Below, in pieces: positions 6,911 to 10,509 of a DNA stretch of 10,509 bases. This DNA is from Candidatus Firestoneibacteriota bacterium (GTDB taxonomy: Bacteria; JACRDZ01). The notes under the pieces are model-generated. The model was not told the origin of the DNA. It worked only from the letters and a program-made list of their open reading frames with translations, and ran no database searches. The position numbers and the translations under genes were made by a program. The DNA is taken from NCBI GenBank assembly GCA_016212735.1, contig JACRDZ010000160.1, forward strand, positions 1 through 10,509, read 5' to 3'. Numbering within the stretch: the first letter of the stretch is position 1; every line of letters begins with the position of its first letter.

Positions 6911-7762
6911 ATGGATCCAAATCAAATAGATTTAAAAAGTCTTAAATCTGGAGGTTTTATGAAACAGAGACAGAAGGATAAATTTTCTGTAAGAATAAAA
7001 ATCCCTGTTGGTATTATAGAGTCAGATAAAGTAGCCAAACTTGCAGAAGTTTCTAAAAAATACGGAAAAGGATATATACATCTTACAACAAGACAGGCAA
7101 TTGAAATCCCATGGGTAGACTTTTCACAATTTGAAAATTTAAAGAAAGATCTGGATCAGGTTGGGCTTGGCCCAGGCTCATGCGGTCCAAGAGTTCGTAA
7201 TGTAGTGGCATGCCCTGGTTCATATATTTGCACACATGGTCTTTTGAATTCTCAAGAACTTGGGATTAAGATTGATAAAGAATTTTTTGGAAAGGATCTT
7301 CCTGTAAAACTTAAAATTGCTGTTAGCGGGTGTCCTAATTCATGCGCAAAACCGCAGGAAAATGATATTGGGTTACTGGCTGTTGTTGAACCAGCACTGG
7401 ATAAAAGTTTATGTACTGATTGTGGCTTATGTATTGAAACATGTAAAGAAGGAGCAATATATAAAGAAAATAATGAATTGAAATTTAATAGATCTAAATG
7501 TACTTTTGACGGAGACTGTATATTTAATTGTCCAATGGATGCATGGAAAGCTGGCAAAATCGGATATAATGTATTTGTTGGTGGAAAGATAGGACGTAAA
7601 CCGCAGTTAGGGCATCTTCTGGTTGAATTTATTTCTGAGGATTCTGTTCTGGATACCATAAATAGAGTAATAAATTATTTTGTAAAAAATTATAGACAGG
7701 GCGAAAGAATAGGAGATACAATAAATCGTGTTGGTATTGAGAATATGAAAAGAGATTTTTAA
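6911..7762 (+). CDS. Small siroheme/4Fe-4S sulfite (or nitrite) reductase-like protein with ferredoxin insert
   Basis: At 283 residues this is about half the length of assimilatory sulfite reductase hemoprotein and resembles the compact single-repeat sulfite reductase-like proteins of anaerobes (AsrC and the methanogen Dsr-like group). Residues 1-65 carry the N-terminal ferredoxin-like half-domain, ending in LTTRQ (58-62). The siroheme-coupled 4Fe-4S ligands are visible as C-x5-C (C101, C107) and C-x3-C (C141, C145 in GCPNSC). A ferredoxin domain is inserted at about 163-212: a normal CxxCxxCxxxC at C168, C171, C174 and C178, and a second motif C197-xx-D200-xx-C203-xxx-C207-P in which Asp replaces one cysteine. 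It is presumably cytoplasmic, reducing sulfite to sulfide with ferredoxin electrons; nitrite as substrate cannot be excluded. AAGGAG near 6899-6904 supports the start. It lies 40 bases after thrC and just before a TusA-like carrier. Confidence 0.85.
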   Translation: MDPNQIDLKSLKSGGFMKQRQKDKFSVRIKIPVGIIESDKVAKLAEVSKKYGKGYIHLTTRQAIEIPWVDFSQFENLKKDLDQVGLGPGSCGPRVRNVVACPGSYICTHGLLNSQELGIKIDKEFFGKDLPVKLKIAVSGCPNSCAKPQENDIGLLAVVEPALDKSLCTDCGLCIETCKEGAIYKENNELKFNRSKCTFDGDCIFNCPMDAWKAGKIGYNVFVGGKIGRKPQLGHLLVEFISEDSVLDTINRVINYFVKNYRQGERIGDTINRVGIENMKRDF

Positions 7763-7796
7763 ATATATTATATTTATATAACAAAGGAGAATTTTA

Positions 7797-8036
7797 ATGG
7801 AGGATAAATCAATATCAGCTTGTGTTGATCTTACACATGATGTATGTCCTATTACATTTGTTAAATCTAAACTAAAACTGGAAGAATTGAATAAAGGTGA
7901 TATTCTTGAAATAAAATTAAAAAAAGGCAGTGCTGTTGAGAATGTCCCTAGAAGCTTAAAAATGGAAGGACACAAAATAATTAAAATTACACAAGAGGAT
8001 GATATATATACTTTATTGGTGGAAAAAGGGGAATAG
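7797..8036 (+). CDS. TusA/SirA-family sulfur carrier protein
   Basis: This 79-residue protein has the full length and motif pattern of the TusA family, two-layer alpha/beta proteins that carry sulfur as a persulfide. The key cysteine is C17 in DVCPIT; canonical TusA has CPxP, so Thr replaces the second proline. Helix 1 follows (FVKSKLKLEEL, 21-31), then the strand-turn GDILEIKLKKGSA, the helix leading to EGHKI, and the C-terminal strand. The second, C-terminal cysteine found in some relatives is absent. AAAGGAG at 7783-7789 is a strong ribosome site. Its place between the sulfite reductase-like gene and the CysO-like gene suggests that it passes sulfur between them, which is inference. The classic TusA role in tRNA 2-thiouridine synthesis is less likely, since no TusBCD partners are present. 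Confidence 0.88.
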   Translation: MEDKSISACVDLTHDVCPITFVKSKLKLEELNKGDILEIKLKKGSAVENVPRSLKMEGHKIIKITQEDDIYTLLVEKGE

Positions 8037-8059
8037 GAAAAATAAGAAAGGAGATTTTT

Positions 8060-8338
8060 ATGGCTATTAAAGTAAGAATACCAACTCCATTACGTAAAAT
8101 TACCGCTGATAATAGCGAAGTAACAGCAGAAGGGAATAATATTGGAGAGATTGTTGAATATCTGGAAAAAAAATACCCGGGAATAAAAAATCGTATATGT
8201 GAGGAAGATGGAAAGATTAGAAGATTCATTAATATTTATAAGAATGATGAGGATATACGTTTTTTACAGGGGCAGGAAACTCCTGTAGGGAATAATGATG
8301 AAATCTCTATTGTCCCGGCTATAGCAGGGGGAAGATAA
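8060..8338 (+). CDS. CysO/MoaD/ThiS-like ubiquitin-fold sulfur carrier, ends in Gly-Gly-Arg
   Basis: The 92-residue protein has the beta-grasp fold of MoaD/ThiS and is closest by eye to the CysO group: RFINIYKNDEDIRF at 55-68 and the C-terminal IVPAIAGG at 84-91 are nearly those of mycobacterial CysO. Such carriers are adenylated at the terminal glycine and converted to a thiocarboxylate, which then donates sulfur (CysO to CysM for cysteine, HcyS for homocysteine in Wolinella). Here the reading frame runs one codon past Gly90-Gly91 to Arg92 before TAA, so the glycine tail is not free and should need proteolytic trimming, as reported for the residue after Gly-Gly in HcyS. Neither an E1-like activating enzyme nor a JAMM peptidase is encoded in the window. 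AAGGAG precedes the ATG. No molybdopterin or thiamine gene is nearby, making MoaD or ThiS proper unlikely. Confidence 0.87.
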   Translation: MAIKVRIPTPLRKITADNSEVTAEGNNIGEIVEYLEKKYPGIKNRICEEDGKIRRFINIYKNDEDIRFLQGQETPVGNNDEISIVPAIAGGR

Positions 8339-8356
8339 TATTTAAGGGAGTAAGTA

Positions 8357-9133
8357 ATGAAAATTGCGGTAACTGGAAAGGGTGGTGTTGGAAAAACCAC
8401 ACTGGCTGCCACACTGGCAAAGCTATTTGCAAAAGATGGGTATAATGTAATTGCTCTGGATGCAGATCCGGACGCTAATCTTGCGCAAACACTGGGGATT
8501 AGTGAGGAAAAACAGAAAGAACTCATTCCTATTGCAGAGATGAAAACTCTGATTAATGAACGTACAGGCAAAGATGAAGATGGTGTTGGAAATTTTTTCC
8601 GGTTAAATCCAAAAGTAGATGATATCCCTCAAAAATATGCATTAAACCATGAGGGAATTAAACTTCTTGTTTTAGGAAAAGTTCATCAAGGCGGAAGCGG
8701 CTGCTATTGTCCAGAAAATGTCTTTTTAAAAAGTCTCCTGAGTCATTTAATTATTCAATCAGAAGATATAGTTATCGTTGATATGGAAGCTGGGATTGAA
8801 CATCTTACTAGAGGATCATCCCGATCAGTAGATTTTCTAATTGTTGTAGTTGAACCCGGGACTAAAAGTCTTCAAACAGCAAAAACAATTTATAAATTAG
8901 CAAAAGATCTTGGCATAAAAAATATTTATAGTGTTGGCAATAAAATTTTAAAAGATGATGAAAAAGAATTTCTTAAAAATAGTATTCCAGAAATCCCATT
9001 TTTAGGATTTATACCATATAAAGAAAAAATTATTGAAGCAGATTTAAAATCAATTCCACCATATCAAAACTGTCCTGAATTAGTAGAAGAAGTTCAAAAA
9101 ATAAAAGACAATTTAATATTAAAAAAGTTGTAA
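8357..9133 (+). CDS. cooC: CooC/AcsF-type nickel-insertion ATPase
   Basis: This 258-residue cytoplasmic P-loop ATPase belongs to the MinD/CooC group. The deviant Walker A motif is GKGGVGKTT at 7-15, with the signature lysine K8, followed by LDADPD at 34-39. The CooC hallmark C-x-C lies at C116 and C118 in GSGCYCPEN; in CooC this pair binds nickel or zinc at the dimer interface. VDMEAG at 141-146 is the Walker B-side motif. In this family ATP-driven dimerisation supports nickel insertion into CO dehydrogenase or acetyl-CoA synthase. No CO dehydrogenase gene is in the window, but the FolD-like gene 20 bases downstream also fits the acetyl-CoA (Wood-Ljungdahl) pathway. GGGAG at about 8345-8349 supports the ATG. 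The symbol follows the family name; AcsF is the alternative. Confidence 0.9.
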   Translation: MKIAVTGKGGVGKTTLAATLAKLFAKDGYNVIALDADPDANLAQTLGISEEKQKELIPIAEMKTLINERTGKDEDGVGNFFRLNPKVDDIPQKYALNHEGIKLLVLGKVHQGGSGCYCPENVFLKSLLSHLIIQSEDIVIVDMEAGIEHLTRGSSRSVDFLIVVVEPGTKSLQTAKTIYKLAKDLGIKNIYSVGNKILKDDEKEFLKNSIPEIPFLGFIPYKEKIIEADLKSIPPYQNCPELVEEVQKIKDNLILKKL

Positions 9134-9153
9134 TTATTTATACAGGAGGGAAT

Positions 9154-10500
9154 ATGGCATATAAAAAGTATAAAGATCGTATTGGAGGAATAAACCACTG
9201 GTTATTTAATCAAGAGGAATTTAAACACATTATTTCTCGTCCTTTTAGAGATGTAGAATATTCAAATGTTATTAATGGATCCGGAATTGTAAATGGCGAA
9301 CAGAAATATCCAAAGGGATATCAGGATGTTATAATTCCTGAACTTAAACAAAGAGCGGATTTTTTTAAAGAAATACCTGCTTTAAAAACACTAAAACCAG
9401 AAGAACATAAAGTATTGACAGTGTTAGTTGGAGATAAAGATGATCCAAAAGTTGCAGCTTCAAGAAGTTATGTTGGTATGAAATCCGCAACAACAAAACT
9501 TGCAGGGCTTTCCAGTATGGTAGAAGAGCTCCCGTCTCAAATAACAGCTTCTTTACTTTATCAAAAATTGAATGAATGGAATAAAGACAGAACCATATCT
9601 ATCCTTATGTTTCAACTGCCATTTGGAGGAAGAGCAGGAGAAATAATTGATACTACTGCTTTATGTAACCGCATTGATATTACAAAAGATGGAGATGGGC
9701 TTAATCAGGTTACGCTGGGTCTTATGTCTTTAGGTGCTGACAGGTATTTTGACTGCTGTACACCAAGCGGAATGTTAGACCTTGCCAGTGTTTATTTATA
9801 TAGAGAAAAAGGAATTCCTTTGCGGCCGGATGGGATAGCAAGTTTTGCAGGATTTGAAGTAATGGTTGCAGGAAGGAGTGCAATTGTTGGAGAACCGCTT
9901 TTTAATCTTCTTAAACGATTTGATGCAACAACTTTAGGCCCGCTGCATACTCGTTCCGGTTCAGGCGGAGCAATAGATGGTGAAACTCAGCTTAAGATTT
10001 ATACTGAACTTACAAAACGTGCTGATATAATTTTTTCATGTATGGGTTTTCATCCATATAAGATACATACCGATTCAGAATATTTTATTAACGCAGATAT
10101 GCTTAAAGAAAAATGTTTAATAATTGATGCATCGACTTCATTCAAAAAAGACGGTAAAAAACCATATGGTGATGTTGATCCAAAAGCCCGTTTTAAAGCA
10201 TCTGCATATACTCTGGAAACAGGCGGTGTTGGTCCTGCAACCGTAACAAAGCTTGTACATCAGGGATGGCGTGGAATGTTGTATCAAAATATTGAAAAAG
10301 TAAAAAAAGCATTAGAAGATAATAAACCGTTAGTTATATCAACTTTTTCAAAACTGCTTGCTTCTTATAGTAAGACAGGTGAGTCTCTTGTAAATGAGAA
10401 TGCAGTAGAACTTTATGAAAGAGCAGTACATAGAGATAGTCATCCTGTACATGCATTAGATGCTCTGGAAGTTATTCTCCCTCTACTTATGGGGAAATAA
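9154..10500 (+). CDS. folD: FolD-like methylenetetrahydrofolate dehydrogenase/cyclohydrolase, extended form
   Basis: FolD interconverts methylene-, methenyl- and formyl-tetrahydrofolate with NAD(P). The core motifs are present in order: catalytic Y106-x3-K110 within SYVGMKSATTKLAG, Q154 in FQLPFGG, KDGDGLN (178-184), CTPSG (202-206), the Rossmann loop GRSAIVGEPLFNLL (240-253), GDVDP (339-343) and TGGVGPATVTKL (356-367). At 448 residues it is about 150 longer than usual FolD (near 285). About 85 extra residues precede the first catalytic segment, and about 65 follow the last core helix. The segment after GPLHTRSG (around 268-277, SGSGGAIDG) also differs from the normal VTVCHS-type strand and may alter cofactor choice. 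AGGAGG near 9143-9148 is a strong ribosome site. Behind cooC it most likely serves the methyl branch of the acetyl-CoA pathway. The gene is complete; nine bases follow it before the window ends. Confidence 0.85.
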   Translation: MAYKKYKDRIGGINHWLFNQEEFKHIISRPFRDVEYSNVINGSGIVNGEQKYPKGYQDVIIPELKQRADFFKEIPALKTLKPEEHKVLTVLVGDKDDPKVAASRSYVGMKSATTKLAGLSSMVEELPSQITASLLYQKLNEWNKDRTISILMFQLPFGGRAGEIIDTTALCNRIDITKDGDGLNQVTLGLMSLGADRYFDCCTPSGMLDLASVYLYREKGIPLRPDGIASFAGFEVMVAGRSAIVGEPLFNLLKRFDATTLGPLHTRSGSGGAIDGETQLKIYTELTKRADIIFSCMGFHPYKIHTDSEYFINADMLKEKCLIIDASTSFKKDGKKPYGDVDPKARFKASAYTLETGGVGPATVTKLVHQGWRGMLYQNIEKVKKALEDNKPLVISTFSKLLASYSKTGESLVNENAVELYERAVHRDSHPVHALDALEVILPLLMGK

Positions 10501-10509
10501 TGTAAAAAT

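Noticed and set aside
6911..7762. Dissimilatory sulfite reductase DsrA or DsrB
   Set aside because: At 283 residues it is much shorter than DsrA/DsrB, has no partner subunit beside it and lies in a biosynthetic-looking operon.
7252..7975. Open frames on the minus strand across the sulfite reductase-like and TusA-like genes (7252-7659, 7607-7975)
   Set aside because: They overlap strongly supported plus-strand genes, have no ribosome sites or recognisable motifs, and their translations look like antisense noise.
7987..8571. Minus-strand open frames opposite the CysO-like and CooC genes
   Set aside because: They are shadows of two well-supported genes; no start signals or family resemblance.

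Overview
The window is AT-rich (by eye around one-third GC), with every gene on the + strand, tight spacing and good AAGGAG-type ribosome sites. The gene content points to an anaerobic bacterium: a lipoprotein multiheme cytochrome c with CX4CH motifs, a CooC-type nickel-insertion ATPase, a FolD-like C1-folate enzyme as found with Wood-Ljungdahl genes, and a small siroheme sulfite reductase. A low-GC member of the Desulfobacterota (a Desulfobacterales-like sulfate reducer) fits best. This is inference from gene content, not from a marker gene.

Layout. Positions 1-141 hold a GC-rich, strongly self-complementary element unlike the surrounding DNA, probably a dispersed hairpin repeat whose left end may lie outside the window. 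Positions 206-5289 hold six genes: a tandem universal stress protein, a small two-helix membrane protein, an unrecognised soluble protein, CcdA, a single-helix membrane protein of unknown role, and an octaheme lipoprotein cytochrome with a C-terminal PKD domain. CcdA moves reducing power across the membrane for cytochrome c maturation, so its place two genes before the cytochrome makes sense.

Positions 5290-5634 contain no protein gene. They hold a roughly 192-nt rod-like RNA (5301-5492) with the architecture of 6S RNA, a T tract after it, and then a near-consensus sigma70 promoter (TTTACA, 17 bp, TATAAT).

That promoter appears to drive a tight operon, 5635-10500: threonine synthase, small siroheme/4Fe-4S sulfite reductase-like protein, TusA-like sulfur carrier, CysO/MoaD-like ubiquitin-fold sulfur carrier, CooC-like ATPase and FolD-like enzyme. 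The first four genes suggest reduced-sulfur handling on a carrier-protein thiocarboxylate, coupled to a PLP enzyme that uses O-phosphohomoserine. This would be a CysO/HcyS-like route to cysteine or homocysteine. The last two point to the acetyl-CoA pathway: CooC for nickel loading of CO dehydrogenase/acetyl-CoA synthase, FolD for methylene/methenyl-tetrahydrofolate. The link between the halves may be methionine synthesis, where homocysteine meets methyl-folate, or simply co-regulation.

Two details stand out in the operon. The CysO-like carrier ends in Gly-Gly-Arg rather than Gly-Gly, so it should need trimming. The ferredoxin insert of the sulfite reductase-like protein has Asp in place of one cluster cysteine. 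No adenylating enzyme (MoeB/ThiF type) and no JAMM peptidase for the carrier is present in the window; the operon may continue past its end.
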